DNA of 64,000 nucleotides from Staphylococcus sp. MI 10-1553. Lineage in GTDB: Bacteria > Bacillota > Bacilli > Staphylococcales > Staphylococcaceae. The translations under genes were made by a program, and so were the position numbers. A model generated the notes under the pieces. It saw nothing but the letters and a program-made list of their open reading frames with translations. It was not told the origin of the DNA and searched no databases. Positions within the stretch are counted from its first letter, which is position 1. Every line of letters starts with the position of its first letter. The stretch is from contig NZ_CP048279.1 of NCBI RefSeq assembly GCF_010365305.1, forward strand, positions 620,001-684,000, read 5' to 3'. Shown one piece after another: positions 9,358-19,867 of the stretch.

Positions 9358-11607
9358 ATGATTAAAGACACTCAAGTAAAACATAATGCATGGGAAGGTT
9401 TTAAAACTGGACGTTGGATACGCAATGTAGACGTCCGTGAATTTATACAATTGAACTTTACAGGTTATCAAGGAGACGACAGTTTCTTAGCCGGTTCAAC
9501 TGAAGCAACAAAGAAATTGTGGGATCAAGTAATGGCATTATCAAAAGAAGAGCGTGAACGTGGTGGTATTTGGGATATGGATACAAAAGTGCCATCAACA
9601 ATCTTATCCCATGATGCAGGTTACTTGGATGAATCATTAGAACAAATTGTCGGTGTGCAAACAGACAAACCATTCAAACGTTCGATGCAACCATTTGGCG
9701 GTATCCGTATGGCAAAAGCAGCATGTGAAGCGTACGGTTATGAATTAGATAAAGAAACAGAACACATTTTTACAGAGTATCGTAAAACACATAACCAAGG
9801 TGTATTCGATGCGTATTCAAAAGAAATGTTAGCTTGTCGTAAAGCAGGGATTATTACAGGTTTACCAGATGCTTATGGACGTGGCCGTATTATTGGGGAC
9901 TATCGGCGTGTCGCATTATACGGTATTGATTTCTTAATGGCAGAAAAGCAAAAAGACTTCAATGACTTATCATCAACAATGACTGAAGACGTGATTCGTT
10001 TACGCGAAGAAGTGTCAGAGCAATATCGTTCATTAAACGAATTAAAACAACTCGGTGAACGTTACGGATTTGATTTAAGTCGCCCAGCTGAAAACTTTAA
10101 AGAAGCGGTGCAATGGCTCTACCTTGCTTACCTTGCAGCGATTAAAGAACAAAACGGTGCAGCAATGAGTTTAGGACGTACTTCAACTTTCCTTGATATT
10201 TATGCTGAACGTGACTTAGAAGCAGGTACGATGACTGAAACTGAAGTACAAGAAATCATTGACCACTTCATCATGAAATTACGTTTAGTGAAATTTGCGC
10301 GTACACCTGATTACAATGCATTATTCTCAGGTGATCCGACTTGGGTAACGGAATCTATCGGTGGTGTCGGTATTGACGGCCGCCCAATGGTAACGAAAAA
10401 CTCATTCCGTTTCTTACATTCACTCGACAACTTAGGACCAGCACCAGAACCAAACTTGACAGTATTATGGTCAACTCGTTTACCTGAAAACTTCAAACGC
10501 TACTGTACGAAAATGAGTATTAAAACAAGCTCAATTCAGTACGAAAATGATGATTTAATGCGTGAAAGCTACGGTGACGATTACGGTATTGCATGTTGTG
10601 TATCTGCTATGCGTATCGGTAAACAAATGCAATTCTTCGGTGCACGTGCCAATTTAGCGAAGACATTATTGTATGCGATTAATGGTGGTAAAGATGAAAA
10701 ATCAGGTGCTCAAGTTGCACCAAACTTCGCACCAATTCAATCTGAAATTTTAGATTATGATGAAGTGTACCGCCAATTTGATGAAATGATGGAATGGTTA
10801 GCAGGCGTTTACGTCAACTCATTAAATATCATTCACTATATGCATGATAAATACAGCTACGAACGTATCGAAATGGCACTGCATGATACAGATGTGCACC
10901 GTACGATGGCGACAGGTATTGCAGGCTTATCAGTTGCAGCGGACTCACTTTCTGCCATTAAATACGGTCAAGTTCGCACAATTCGCGATGAAAATGGTCT
11001 CGTAGTTGACTTTGAAACAACAGGCGACTATCCAAAATATGGTAACAACGATCCACGTGTAGATGATATCGCAGTGCAATTAGTTGAAAGCTTTATGAGA
11101 AAACTACGCAAACATCAAACATACCGTGACTCTGAACATACGATGAGTGTATTGACAATCACGTCAAATGTTGTTTACGGTAAGAAAACAGGTAACACAC
11201 CAGATGGACGTAAAGCAGGCGAACCATTTGCGCCAGGTGCGAACCCTATGCACGGCAGAGATGATCATGGTGCACTAGCTTCATTATCATCAGTGTCAAA
11301 ATTACCTTATGATTGCTGTAAAGACGGTATTTCTAACACATTCAGTATCGTACCTAAATCATTAGGTAAAGAAGAAGCAACACAAGAACAAAACTTAGTG
11401 AGCATTTTAGATGGCTACGCATTACAACATGGTCATCACTTGAACATCAATGTCTTTAACAGAGAAACATTACTTGATGCAATGGAACACCCAGAAGAAT
11501 ATCCACAATTAACAGTGCGTGTTTCTGGATATGCTGTAAACTTCATTAAATTAACACGCGAACAACAATTAGACGTTATTTCTCGTACATTCCACGAAAC
11601 TATGTAA
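9358..11607 (+). CDS. pflB: Formate acetyltransferase (pyruvate formate-lyase)
   Basis: A 749-residue glycyl-radical enzyme that converts pyruvate and CoA to acetyl-CoA and formate during anaerobic growth. The adjacent catalytic cysteines are Cys413-Cys414 (A-C-C-V-S-A-M). The radical glycine is Gly724 in V-R-V-S-G-Y-A, near the C-terminus as in E. coli PFL. The ATG follows GGAGG at good spacing. pflA starts 65 bases downstream, so the pair is an operon. The Rex-like operator implies induction when the NADH/NAD ratio rises. Formate may exit through the FNT channel at 38.5 kb. Confidence 0.98.
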   Translation: MIKDTQVKHNAWEGFKTGRWIRNVDVREFIQLNFTGYQGDDSFLAGSTEATKKLWDQVMALSKEERERGGIWDMDTKVPSTILSHDAGYLDESLEQIVGVQTDKPFKRSMQPFGGIRMAKAACEAYGYELDKETEHIFTEYRKTHNQGVFDAYSKEMLACRKAGIITGLPDAYGRGRIIGDYRRVALYGIDFLMAEKQKDFNDLSSTMTEDVIRLREEVSEQYRSLNELKQLGERYGFDLSRPAENFKEAVQWLYLAYLAAIKEQNGAAMSLGRTSTFLDIYAERDLEAGTMTETEVQEIIDHFIMKLRLVKFARTPDYNALFSGDPTWVTESIGGVGIDGRPMVTKNSFRFLHSLDNLGPAPEPNLTVLWSTRLPENFKRYCTKMSIKTSSIQYENDDLMRESYGDDYGIACCVSAMRIGKQMQFFGARANLAKTLLYAINGGKDEKSGAQVAPNFAPIQSEILDYDEVYRQFDEMMEWLAGVYVNSLNIIHYMHDKYSYERIEMALHDTDVHRTMATGIAGLSVAADSLSAIKYGQVRTIRDENGLVVDFETTGDYPKYGNNDPRVDDIAVQLVESFMRKLRKHQTYRDSEHTMSVLTITSNVVYGKKTGNTPDGRKAGEPFAPGANPMHGRDDHGALASLSSVSKLPYDCCKDGISNTFSIVPKSLGKEEATQEQNLVSILDGYALQHGHHLNINVFNRETLLDAMEHPEEYPQLTVRVSGYAVNFIKLTREQQLDVISRTFHETM

Positions 11608-11672
11608 CGACTATGCAATAGGTGTCACACTGATTGTGACAGATTTTAAGAGAACGTAAATGGGGGAGTACA

Positions 11673-12434
11673 ATGATTACAGGACACATTCATTCAATAG
11701 AAAGCTTAGGTACAGTCGATGGCCCAGGCTTACGCTACATTATCTTTACACAAGGTTGCTTATTACGATGCTTATATTGTCATAATCCAGACACATGGAA
11801 GATTAATGAGCCATCTCGATCAGCAACACCAGATGAACTTGTGACTGAAATCACACCGTACCTCCCATACTTTCAGGCATCAGGAGGGGGCGTAACCATC
11901 AGTGGTGGCGAGCCTCTCTTGCAAATGCCGTTTATCGAAGCATTGTTTGAAAAGCTTCACGCACAAGGGATTCATACGTGTATCGATACCTCACTTGGCT
12001 GTGCAAACGATACGGAAGCTTTTAAGAAACATTTCGATCAAGTGTTAGCACATACAGACTTATTGATGGTCGACATTAAGCATATTGATAATGAAAAGCA
12101 TCAACAATTAACTGGAAAACCCAATACTCATATACTCAAATATATTCAATATTTATCAGATAAAGGCCAACCGATATGGATTCGTCATGTGCTCGTACCA
12201 GGTCTCACCGACGCCCCCGAAGACTTGAAAGCACTTGGCACATTTATCAACCCACTTGGCAATGTTGAGAAATTTGAAATTTTACCTTATCATCAACTCG
12301 GTGTGCATAAATGGGAGGCCTTAGGTGTACCGTATGCGTTGAATGATGTTGAACCCCCGACAGATGAAGATGTAGAACGTGCATACGGATATGTGAATTT
12401 TACAGGCGTGACTCCTCTTACGCCTGTACGCTAA
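11673..12434 (+). CDS. pflA: Pyruvate formate-lyase-activating enzyme (radical SAM)
   Basis: A 253-residue radical SAM activase that installs the glycyl radical on PflB. The 4Fe-4S ligands are Cys29, Cys33 and Cys36 in [11 protein letters not shown]. The SAM-binding [11 protein letters not shown] motif follows near residues 72-82. GGGGGAG lies upstream of the ATG. It sits directly after pflB, as in other Firmicutes. Confidence 0.97.
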   Translation: MITGHIHSIESLGTVDGPGLRYIIFTQGCLLRCLYCHNPDTWKINEPSRSATPDELVTEITPYLPYFQASGGGVTISGGEPLLQMPFIEALFEKLHAQGIHTCIDTSLGCANDTEAFKKHFDQVLAHTDLLMVDIKHIDNEKHQQLTGKPNTHILKYIQYLSDKGQPIWIRHVLVPGLTDAPEDLKALGTFINPLGNVEKFEILPYHQLGVHKWEALGVPYALNDVEPPTDEDVERAYGYVNFTGVTPLTPVR

Positions 12435-12569
12435 ATATTGGTTTTGTAAGAATGACATGATTTTATTTTGCCTATGAATCAACTTTTTGACTTTAAATGA
12501 TATTGAAGAGATGGCTGGGATGCAATGTGATGTTGTGTCTCAGCTTCTTTGTGTTCGTTTCTATGTAAT

Positions 12570-12735
12570 CTCCCCTAATATTGATTGCATAACTATCGCT
12601 CGCTTTCCGAGTGGCTGATACTTCAACTCAATTCGTCTTGTTTGAAGTCTACATATGATAGAAGTTGAATTGGATTTTCGGGAGCAGTACAGAAATCTCA
12701 TGTATAACAAAGATTTCGTAGTACTGCTCCATAAT
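12570..12735. repeat. Palindromic intergenic element, copy 2 (partial)
   Basis: Shares with the copy at 2.3 kb the order: a TTTCCGAG-GGCTGAT block, a stem with CAATTC/GAATTG arms (12629-12634/12667-12672), and the GGGAGCAGTACAGAAATCT...AGATTTCGTAGTACTGC hairpin at 12680-12730. The third and fourth hairpins and the far inverted repeat are missing. The rest of the 12435-12967 interval shows no gene; a weak GCTGGGA/TCTCAGC hairpin near 12.5 kb may terminate pflBA. Confidence 0.65.
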
Positions 12736-12967
12736 CAATGCGCATCACTTTGCATTCTTTTTGTGGATGGGTCGATAGAAAGTGACTAAAGATAGAAACA
12801 TAAGAAGTTGTGGACATCAATGACATTGCATCGAGTCTTTAAGCAGCGATTCAAAGTGAAAATGGCGGTAGTTAAAGTGTGGCAAACAACTATATGGTGT
12901 TTTGAAAGTGGGATAAAGGGAAATACAACTATTAATCACGTATGAAATAGAAAGAGGAGGATGTCGA

Positions 12968-13627
12968 ATGACACGAACATTAATTTTAGGTGCTAACGGT
13001 GGCGTAGGACAACATCTTGTGAAACAAATGCATGCACAAGGTGAAGATTTTACTGCGGCTGTGAGAAAAGAGGAACAACAGCAAGCGTTAGCATCACAAG
13101 GTATTTCTGCAACATTGATTGATTTAGAAACGGCAACGATTGACGATTTAACAGACGCCTTTCGATCTTATGATCAAGTCATTTTTTCAGTCGGCTCTGG
13201 TGGTAGCACAGGTGCAGATCAAACGATTATTGTAGATTTAGATGGTGCAGTCAAAGCGATTAAAGCAAGTGAAGCGGCTAACATTGAGCACTTCATTATG
13301 GTGTCTACGTATGACTCTCGTCGCGAAGCATTTGACGCAAGCGGTGACTTAAAGCCATATACGATTGCGAAACATTACGCAGATGACTATTTAAGACATA
13401 GCCGATTAACCGCGACTATTGTGCATCCGGGTGCATTGACAAATGATCAAGGAACAGGAAAAGTGAACGTTGCTGAATTGTTTGAACAACCAGATGTACG
13501 CCAAATTCCACGCGAAGATGTCGCTGCAGTCTTGTATGAAGTGGCTACAAATGCGGATCATCGTGGTAAAGAATTCCAAGTGCTGACAGGTGACACAGCA
13601 ATTGCAACAGCACTGTCATCTCTATAA
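12968..13627 (+). CDS. NAD(P)-binding atypical SDR (NmrA/YwnB-like)
   Basis: A 219-residue single-domain Rossmann protein. The N-terminal I-L-G-A-N-G-G-V-G-Q motif is the atypical-SDR dinucleotide site. The M-V-S-T-Y segment near 115 and the Y-T-I-A-K-H-Y segment near 137 correspond to the strand-4 and helix-5 regions of the fold, with a Y-x-x-x-K-like arrangement. H-P-G-A-L-T-N and a P-R-E-D-V-A-A block are typical of the a5/NmrA-like group. GAGGAGG precedes the ATG. It is monocistronic with a terminator after it. Such proteins act as flavin or quinone reductases or redox sensors; the substrate is not evident. Confidence 0.85.
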   Translation: MTRTLILGANGGVGQHLVKQMHAQGEDFTAAVRKEEQQQALASQGISATLIDLETATIDDLTDAFRSYDQVIFSVGSGGSTGADQTIIVDLDGAVKAIKASEAANIEHFIMVSTYDSRREAFDASGDLKPYTIAKHYADDYLRHSRLTATIVHPGALTNDQGTGKVNVAELFEQPDVRQIPREDVAAVLYEVATNADHRGKEFQVLTGDTAIATALSSL

Positions 13628-13658
13628 AGTAACGACAGACACATCAATCAATATGACA

Positions 13659-13710
13659 AGATACGTGCGGAGACTTAAAAAATAAAAGTCTTATCACGTA
13701 TCTTTTTTTA
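13659..13710 (+). terminator. Terminator after SDR gene
   Basis: AGATACGTG pairs with CACGTATCT, an inner AGACTT/AAGTCT stem adds to it, and a run of seven Ts follows. Confidence 0.9.
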
Positions 13711-13861
13711 TGTCTTTTACCTTGTCGTCATATCTAAGTGATTTTCCTAATACTGCCAGTTCTTCCTTAAAAAAGATACAAGATGTTCCGACAACAAAAA
13801 TAAAAAATACACTTGTAATTCTAATTTTATGTAAAACTAAGTTTGTTAGTAAATTTAGTTG

Positions 13862-13888
13862 TTGACAAAGTATTCGGAAAAATATAAT
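13862..13888 (+). promoter_or_regulatory. Promoter of first opp operon
   Basis: TTGACA at 13862-13867 and TATAAT at 13883-13888 with a 15-base spacer; a TAATAA two bases later would give 17. The second operon has the same arrangement. Confidence 0.55.
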
Positions 13889-13927
13889 AATTAAGTAAAT
13901 GAGAATTTAACTGAAGGAGGAACATGA

Positions 13928-15652
13928 ATGAAGAAAACTTGGCGTTATGCATGGATATTATTGTTGTGTGTCACTCTTGTTTTATCGGCATGTGGAAAAA
14001 ATAACTCACAAACTTCGAGTAATGATAGCAGCAAAACCGAAAAAAGTAATGCGAAAGGCGGTACTTTAAATGTAGGTGTTGCTTCAGCACCAGAAGGGAA
14101 CTTTCAAGAAATTTTTGCTAGTTCGGTAACAGATTCTGATGTAGTAGGGTATTTTAATGATGGTCTCGTAGAATTGGATGATCACTTGAATCTAAAGCCG
14201 AAAATTTTATCTTGGGAAAAAAGTAAAGATGACGACTTAAAGTATACGTTTAAAGTGAAAAAAGGTATTAAATGGCAAGATGGTAATCCGTTCACAATTA
14301 ATGACTGGATTTTCACTTTAGAAACAATTGCGGACCCTGAATACACTGGTCCACGATATAGTGGTGCAGCAGTCATTAAAGGGGCAGAAGAAAAACATAA
14401 AGGTGAAGCGAAAACAATTAGTGGTCTTAAAAAGATTGATGATTATACAGCTGAATTGACTTTTAAAGAAGAGAAAGCGAACAACTTAATGGTGTTATGG
14501 ACGTCATCAGTCGTGAGTGAAAAAATCTTCAAAGACATTCCAGTGAAAGATATGGCAAAATCTGATGCGGTACGTAAACATCCGATCGGTATCGGACCAT
14601 TTATCGTGAAAAACATTGTCGATGGTGAATCTGTAGAGCTTGTGAAAAACAAAGACTACTGGCAAGGTGAACCAAACATCGATAAAGTGAATTTACGTGT
14701 GATTGAACAAACAGCATTAGCACAAGCGCTTGAAAAAGGTGAAGTCGATATAGCTGATGTTACTGGAGCAATTGCTAAAGAGATTAAAGACGATAAAGCT
14801 GAAAATGTGAAAATTTTAGAAGCACCATCAACAGTTTATGGAATTATTGGTTTCATATTAAATGATTACGATAAAAAAGCTGAAAAAATTGGTGCACCAC
14901 GTCCTAAATATCAAGACAAACGCTTACGTCAAGCGATGGCATACGCAATCAACCGTAAAGAATGGATTGACGCTTTCTTCTATGGTTATGCGAAACCACT
15001 GTACGGTTTAATTCCTTCTGAACATTGGAGCGGTGCGAAAAAAGGTGAAGTAAAAGAATATGACTATAATGTCGAAAAAGCGAAAAAGTTATTAGACGAA
15101 GCAGGTTATAAAGATAAAGACGGCGATGGTTTCCGTGAAGACCCGAAAGGTAAACCATTTGTAGTAACATTAAAACATTATTCAGGTACGAATCCAACAT
15201 TCGAACCACGTACAGCAGCACTTAAAGGTTATTGGGAAAAAGTCGGTCTTAAAACGAAAGTTGAAATGGAAGAGTTCGGAAAATATGGAGAAGATTTAGA
15301 AAATGCGTCGAAAGATATTGAAGTTTACTTCCGTAGTTGGCAACAAGGTTCAGACCCTGATCCATCAGATTTATACAGATCTACAGCATTATGGAATGAA
15401 TCACGTTACAACAATCCGAAAGCTGACAAATTGTTAGACGAAGCCGTAGATAGCAAAATTGTAGGCGATGATAACGATAAACGCCGTAAGAAATATATTG
15501 AATGGCAAAAAATTATGGCTGATGATGTACCGGTAATACCGATATTTGAATCAATTAGCACGATAGCTGTTAGCAACAAAGTGAAAAACTATGAAGTATC
15601 ATTGAAAGGTGCAAACCCAATTTATCAATGGTCAGTTGAAGATAAAAAATAA
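13928..15652 (+). CDS. oppA: Peptide ABC transporter substrate-binding lipoprotein, copy 1
   Basis: A 574-residue family 5 solute-binding protein. The signal peptide ends in a lipobox L-S-A-C at about residues 18-21, so it is membrane-anchored by a lipidated cysteine. The domain begins with K-G-G-T-L-N-V-G-V and contains the typical P-x-x-x-x-D...F-x-L-K-x-G-V-K-W-x-D-G-type core and the Y-D-x-x-x-A-K-x-L-L-D-E-A-G-Y repeat unit. GGAGG precedes the ATG. It is followed by a terminator and then four transporter genes (D, F, B, C). It closely parallels the protein at 19.9 kb. An oligopeptide ligand is likely; nickel or other ligands are possible for the family. Confidence 0.93.
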   Translation: MKKTWRYAWILLLCVTLVLSACGKNNSQTSSNDSSKTEKSNAKGGTLNVGVASAPEGNFQEIFASSVTDSDVVGYFNDGLVELDDHLNLKPKILSWEKSKDDDLKYTFKVKKGIKWQDGNPFTINDWIFTLETIADPEYTGPRYSGAAVIKGAEEKHKGEAKTISGLKKIDDYTAELTFKEEKANNLMVLWTSSVVSEKIFKDIPVKDMAKSDAVRKHPIGIGPFIVKNIVDGESVELVKNKDYWQGEPNIDKVNLRVIEQTALAQALEKGEVDIADVTGAIAKEIKDDKAENVKILEAPSTVYGIIGFILNDYDKKAEKIGAPRPKYQDKRLRQAMAYAINRKEWIDAFFYGYAKPLYGLIPSEHWSGAKKGEVKEYDYNVEKAKKLLDEAGYKDKDGDGFREDPKGKPFVVTLKHYSGTNPTFEPRTAALKGYWEKVGLKTKVEMEEFGKYGEDLENASKDIEVYFRSWQQGSDPDPSDLYRSTALWNESRYNNPKADKLLDEAVDSKIVGDDNDKRRKKYIEWQKIMADDVPVIPIFESISTIAVSNKVKNYEVSLKGANPIYQWSVEDKK

Positions 15653-15666
15653 TAGCACATATAATG

Positions 15667-15706
15667 GAGAAAGGGAATGATGACGCACTGTCTCTTCCCT
15701 TTTTCT
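15667..15706 (+). terminator. Intra-operon terminator between oppA and oppD, copy 1
   Basis: GAAAGGGAA pairs with TTCCCTTTTTC and runs into TTTTTC. It would raise binding-protein mRNA above that of the membrane and ATPase genes. Confidence 0.7.
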
Positions 15707-15774
15707 TAATTTACATATAAAAGTGTAAGGTAAGTGGAGATCCAGAACGGGTGAACTTGAAGAGGGGGGCGCTT

Positions 15775-16782
15775 ATGAAAACGAGCAAATTATTAGAAAT
15801 CAATCATTTAACAACAACGTTTGATATTGAAGGACAGCATTACGCAGCGATTTCCAATGTTGATTTAACGGTGAATAAAGGTGAAGTGATGGGCATTGTA
15901 GGTGAGTCAGGGTCAGGGAAATCCGTACTCAGCCTGTCGATATTAAAATTATTGCCAGAAAAAATTTCAAATATTGCATCTGGCGAAGTGATTTACGAAG
16001 GCAAACGTATTGATCAGTACGACGTAGAACAAATGAATCAAATGAGAGGAAAAGAGATTGGAATGATTTTCCAAGAGCCAATGACATCGCTCAATCCAGT
16101 GTTTACGATTGGTAATCAACTGATGGAAATGTTGATGCTTCATTTGAAATTGTCAAAAGGTGACGCAAAAGCGAAAGCAATCTCTCTATTAAAACAAGTC
16201 GGTATTCCACGAGCTGAAAAAGTGGTTGACGAATATCCACATCAATTGTCAGGTGGAATGCGCCAACGTGTCATGATAGCGATGGCGATTTCATGTTCAC
16301 CTCAATTGTTGATTGCTGACGAACCAACGACTGCACTTGATGTCACTGTTCAAGCACAAATTCTCGACTTGTTGAAACGGATTCAAGAAGATACCCAAAT
16401 GAGCGTCATTTTTATTTCACACGATTTAGGAGTGATTTCCGAAATTTGTGACCATGTCGCTGTTATGTATGCGGGTGAAGTGGTTGAGACTGCAAGTGTT
16501 GAAGATATTTTCAGTCAACCGAAGCATCCTTACACACAATTACTGTTAAAAGCCATTCCACGCCTTGATGTGAAACAAGAGAAATTAGAGACGATTCGTG
16601 GTTCAGTACCGAGTTTAGATGAGCTGCCGAAAGTCGGCTGTCGTTTTGCGAATCGCTGTCCACATGCGATGACGATTTGTACGTTGAAAGATATTGAACC
16701 TTATCAATTCGAGCGGGAACATGAAGTGAAATGCCATTTATACACACAAGATACGGCATTGAAGGAGGCGAACGAGTCATGA
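15775..16782 (+). CDS. oppD: Peptide ABC transporter ATPase OppD, copy 1
   Basis: A 335-residue ATPase subunit. Walker A is G-E-S-G-S-G-K-S near residue 44, the signature is L-S-G-G-M-R-Q-R, and Walker B is L-L-I-A-D-E-P-T-T-A-L-D. The C-terminal oligo_HPY extension carries the C-R-F-A-N-R-C-P cysteines found in OppD/OppF, which can bind an Fe-S cluster. GAGGGGGG supports the ATG at 15775; the in-frame GTG at 15751 has no ribosome site. The stop overlaps the start of oppF (ATGA). Confidence 0.94.
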   Translation: MKTSKLLEINHLTTTFDIEGQHYAAISNVDLTVNKGEVMGIVGESGSGKSVLSLSILKLLPEKISNIASGEVIYEGKRIDQYDVEQMNQMRGKEIGMIFQEPMTSLNPVFTIGNQLMEMLMLHLKLSKGDAKAKAISLLKQVGIPRAEKVVDEYPHQLSGGMRQRVMIAMAISCSPQLLIADEPTTALDVTVQAQILDLLKRIQEDTQMSVIFISHDLGVISEICDHVAVMYAGEVVETASVEDIFSQPKHPYTQLLLKAIPRLDVKQEKLETIRGSVPSLDELPKVGCRFANRCPHAMTICTLKDIEPYQFEREHEVKCHLYTQDTALKEANES

Positions 16783-17768
16783 GTGAATCATATGTGTTAG
16801 AAGTGAAAAATTTAAAACAATATTATCCGATTAAGGCAGGGGTCTTCCAAAGAAAAGTAGGCGAAGTGAAAGCGGTGGATAATATTTCCTTTAAAATCAA
16901 AAAAGGACAAACAGTTGGCCTTGTAGGTGAATCAGGTTGTGGCAAATCCTCAGCAGGACGTACAATTTTATGCTTACAAAAAGCGACAGAGGGCGAGATT
17001 TTATTTTGTGGGCAAGATTTAACGAAATTAAAAGGCAAAGCGTTACGAGAAGCACGTAAAGGTTTTCAAATGGTGTTCCAAGATCCGTATGCGTCACTTA
17101 ACCCAATGCAAATGATTGGTGACATAGTCGGAGAGCCGATTCGTAATTATTACAACAAAAAGCAAAAAGACATTGAAGATGAAGTGAAAGACTTATTGAA
17201 GCGTGTCGGTTTGAACGAACGCGATTACTATAAATATGCGCATGAGTTTTCAGGTGGTCAACGTCAACGTGTTGGGATTGCGCGTGCATTAGCGCTCAAA
17301 CCGAAACTCATCATTGCGGATGAACCGGTCAGTGCGTTAGATGTATCCGTCCAATCACAAGTGTTGAATATTATGGACGAGTTACAAGAAGAAATGGGGT
17401 TAAGTTACTTATTTATTGCGCATGATTTGAGCGTTGTGAAACATGTGAGTGACTATATTTGTGTGATGTATTTGGGGCACATTTTAGAACAAGGGCCTGC
17501 TGATGCGATTTATGAAAATCCACAACATCCGTATACACAATCACTTATTTCAGCGATTCCAGATATTAATCCGACACAGCGCAAGAAACGAATTTTATTG
17601 GAGGGCGACTTGCCATCTCCGAGTAACCCACCAGTGGGGTGTCCATTCCATACGCGTTGTCCGGTCGCTGAGGCGCGCTGTGCACAACAAAAACCACAAG
17701 CGATTGAGGTTGGCAAAGAACATTATGCATCATGCTTATTACTTGAAGAGGGAGAGGTGAAACTATGA
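16779..17768 (+). CDS. oppF: Peptide ABC transporter ATPase OppF, copy 1
   Basis: A 329-residue second ATPase subunit. Walker A is G-E-S-G-C-G-K-S, the signature is F-S-G-G-Q-R-Q-R, and Walker B is L-I-I-A-D-E-P-V-S-A-L-D. The C-terminal oligo_HPY region contains C-P-F-H-T-R-C-P. GGAGG lies before the ATG, which overlaps the oppD stop by four bases; oppB in turn overlaps its own stop. Translational coupling along D-F-B is evident. Confidence 0.94.
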   Translation: MSESYVLEVKNLKQYYPIKAGVFQRKVGEVKAVDNISFKIKKGQTVGLVGESGCGKSSAGRTILCLQKATEGEILFCGQDLTKLKGKALREARKGFQMVFQDPYASLNPMQMIGDIVGEPIRNYYNKKQKDIEDEVKDLLKRVGLNERDYYKYAHEFSGGQRQRVGIARALALKPKLIIADEPVSALDVSVQSQVLNIMDELQEEMGLSYLFIAHDLSVVKHVSDYICVMYLGHILEQGPADAIYENPQHPYTQSLISAIPDINPTQRKKRILLEGDLPSPSNPPVGCPFHTRCPVAEARCAQQKPQAIEVGKEHYASCLLLEEGEVKL

Positions 17769-18727
17769 TCACATTAATCATTCGTCGTTTTTTACTGATG
17801 ATACCGATGTTGTTATTAATGTCTGTCGTGATTTTTACGATTGCGAAATTGCAACCTGGTGATGCTTTTACAGGCAATATGGACCCAAAACTTGGGGCAA
17901 AATATTATGAAGAGCAACGTGAAAAACTCGGTTTGAACGATCCGATTCCAATGCAGTATATGAAGTGGGGCGGTCGTGTGCTTCACGGTGAGTTAGGAGA
18001 ATCCATCCGTTATAAACGTCCAGTGATGGATTTGATTGAAGAACGGATGCCGAACACGGTTTTATTAGGTACAGTGAGCTTGATTATTACGTATTTACTC
18101 GCTTTTCCACTTGGGATTCTCGCGGGGAGAAAGCCGTATAGTTTGTATGATTATAGTATTCAGCTGCTCAATTATTTAATGCTAGCGATTCCGTCGTTCG
18201 TTGCGGGTGTATTTGCGATTTACGTCTTTGCTTTCCAATTTGGCATTTTCCCGTTTTCAGGCTCAGTGGAAATAGGGCTTGAACCGGGTACATTTGAATA
18301 TTATGTCAGCAAATTGTATCACGTGATTTTACCTGGTACGGTGCTAGGCTTACTTTCGACAGCAGGTTATATTCAATTTTTACGTAACGATATTATCGAA
18401 AATGCGCGTAAAGATTACATTCGTACAGCACGTGCTAAAGGATTATCTGAATCTAAAATTTATAATAAGCACATTTTACGAAATTCTATCATTCCAATCG
18501 TGACTTTTTTCGGTGCAGACGTATTATCGGTATTCGGCGGTGCAGTCATTACAGAAAGCATTTTTTCATTCCCTGGTATCGGTAAGCTACTCATTGATTC
18601 CATTATGGGTAAGGACTATCCGTTAATGATGGCATTACTACTCTTCTTTTCATTCTTAGGGTTACTCGCGAATCTCATTTCGGATATTACGTACAGTATT
18701 GTAGACCCAAGAATTAAGAGTAACTAG
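17765..18727 (+). CDS. oppB: Peptide ABC transporter permease OppB, copy 1
   Basis: A 320-residue inner permease with six predicted helices: a first helix at about 8-28, a large external loop with the D-P-I-P family motif, then five helices. The EAA loop is visible as A-R-A-K-G-L-S-E-S near residue 220. It is coupled to oppF by ATGA overlap and followed after 11 bases by oppC. Confidence 0.93.
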   Translation: MITLIIRRFLLMIPMLLLMSVVIFTIAKLQPGDAFTGNMDPKLGAKYYEEQREKLGLNDPIPMQYMKWGGRVLHGELGESIRYKRPVMDLIEERMPNTVLLGTVSLIITYLLAFPLGILAGRKPYSLYDYSIQLLNYLMLAIPSFVAGVFAIYVFAFQFGIFPFSGSVEIGLEPGTFEYYVSKLYHVILPGTVLGLLSTAGYIQFLRNDIIENARKDYIRTARAKGLSESKIYNKHILRNSIIPIVTFFGADVLSVFGGAVITESIFSFPGIGKLLIDSIMGKDYPLMMALLLFFSFLGLLANLISDITYSIVDPRIKSN

Positions 18728-18738
18728 GAGGGGCCATT

Positions 18739-19632
18739 ATGGAAAATACACAATTTAAAAAGAGTAAATCACCGTTACAAATTGCGCGCAAGAAATTTAT
18801 GAAAAACAAATCCGCAATGGCTGCGACAATCGTACTCGGCGTGATTGTGATCATTTCGTTTTTGGCACCATTCATTGCGCCTCATGATCCAAACGTTCAA
18901 AATTTAGTGTTAATCAAGGGCGATATGTCACCTGAACATTGGTTAGGGACAGACTCGGGCGGTCGCGATATTTTCAGTCGTATATTATATTCTGGTCGCG
19001 TGTCACTCACATTTGGATTGTTCACGTCGATTGGCTTAATGTTGATTGGTATCGTCGTCGGCATGATTTCAGGCTATTATGGCGGATTAGTCGATACAAT
19101 CTTAATGCGTATTACGGAATTCGTTATGTTGTTCCCGTTTATTCCATTTGCAGTCGTATTAAATGCAACATTCAGTCACGATATTGAAAGTCAATACGGC
19201 TCAGCGATTGTTTTAGGTACGGTGCTCGTCTTACTGTCATGGGTCGGCATCGCGCGTATCGTCCGAGGTAAGGTCATGCAGGAAAAAGAAAATGAATACT
19301 TTTTAGCCGCACAATCGATTGGGACACCGGTATATAAAATATTATTGAAACATTTATTGCCAAATATTTTAAGTGTCATTATTGTACAAGCGACACTCGT
19401 ATTCGCAGTTCAAATCGTTGCCGAAGCGGGTCTCAGTTTCCTTGGATTTGGGATTAGTAAAGAAGTCCCAACTTGGGGGAACATGTTAACAGATGCACAA
19501 GAAGGCGACATTTTAAGAAGCAAGCCGTGGATCTGGATGCCACCAGCGCTCATTATTACGATTACGATTTTAAGTATTAACTTTATCGGTGAAGGATTGA
19601 AAGACGCACTCAATCCAAAATCGAAACGTTAA
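18739..19632 (+). CDS. oppC: Peptide ABC transporter permease OppC, copy 1
   Basis: A 297-residue partner permease. It has an N-terminal helix, then L-G-T-D-S-G-G-R-D-I-F-S-R, the standard OppC/DppC motif, then a five-helix core with the EAA loop A-A-Q-S-I-G. It ends in G-E-G-L-K-D-A-L-N-P-K, the usual OppC tail. GGAGGGG precedes the ATG. It is the last gene of the first operon, with a terminator after it. Confidence 0.93.
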   Translation: MENTQFKKSKSPLQIARKKFMKNKSAMAATIVLGVIVIISFLAPFIAPHDPNVQNLVLIKGDMSPEHWLGTDSGGRDIFSRILYSGRVSLTFGLFTSIGLMLIGIVVGMISGYYGGLVDTILMRITEFVMLFPFIPFAVVLNATFSHDIESQYGSAIVLGTVLVLLSWVGIARIVRGKVMQEKENEYFLAAQSIGTPVYKILLKHLLPNILSVIIVQATLVFAVQIVAEAGLSFLGFGISKEVPTWGNMLTDAQEGDILRSKPWIWMPPALIITITILSINFIGEGLKDALNPKSKR

Positions 19633-19650
19633 GTCATGATAACTAAAAAT

Positions 19651-19697
19651 TAAGAGTTCAAATGTGTTTTTAACATATTTGGGCTCTTATTTTTTTG
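19651..19697 (+). terminator. Terminator between the two opp operons
   Basis: TAAGAGTTCAAATGTG pairs imperfectly with ACATATTTGGGCTCTTA, followed by a run of seven Ts. Confidence 0.85.
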
Positions 19698-19772
19698 TTT
19701 AATGTGATGATTCATCTTATCTCCGTCAGGTATTCGATTGAAATTTTTCAATATAAAATGTTTGAAAATTTT

Positions 19773-19818
19773 AGATTTTTGAAAAATTTTATTGACAAAA
19801 AATTTGAAAAAATACAAT
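19773..19818 (+). promoter_or_regulatory. Promoter of second opp operon with CodY-like box
   Basis: TTGACA at 19792-19797 and TACAAT at 19813-19818 form the promoter (15-base spacer). AGATTTTTGAAAAAT at 19773-19787 resembles the CodY motif AATTTTCWGAAAATT with four mismatches, and further AATTTT/GAAAATT-like pieces lie just upstream. CodY control of peptide importers is known in staphylococci; the box here is inferred from sequence only. Confidence 0.45.
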
Positions 19819-19867
19819 AATAGGAGAAAGGAGTTTTTAAACATTTAACAATTAGGGAGGAAATGGG

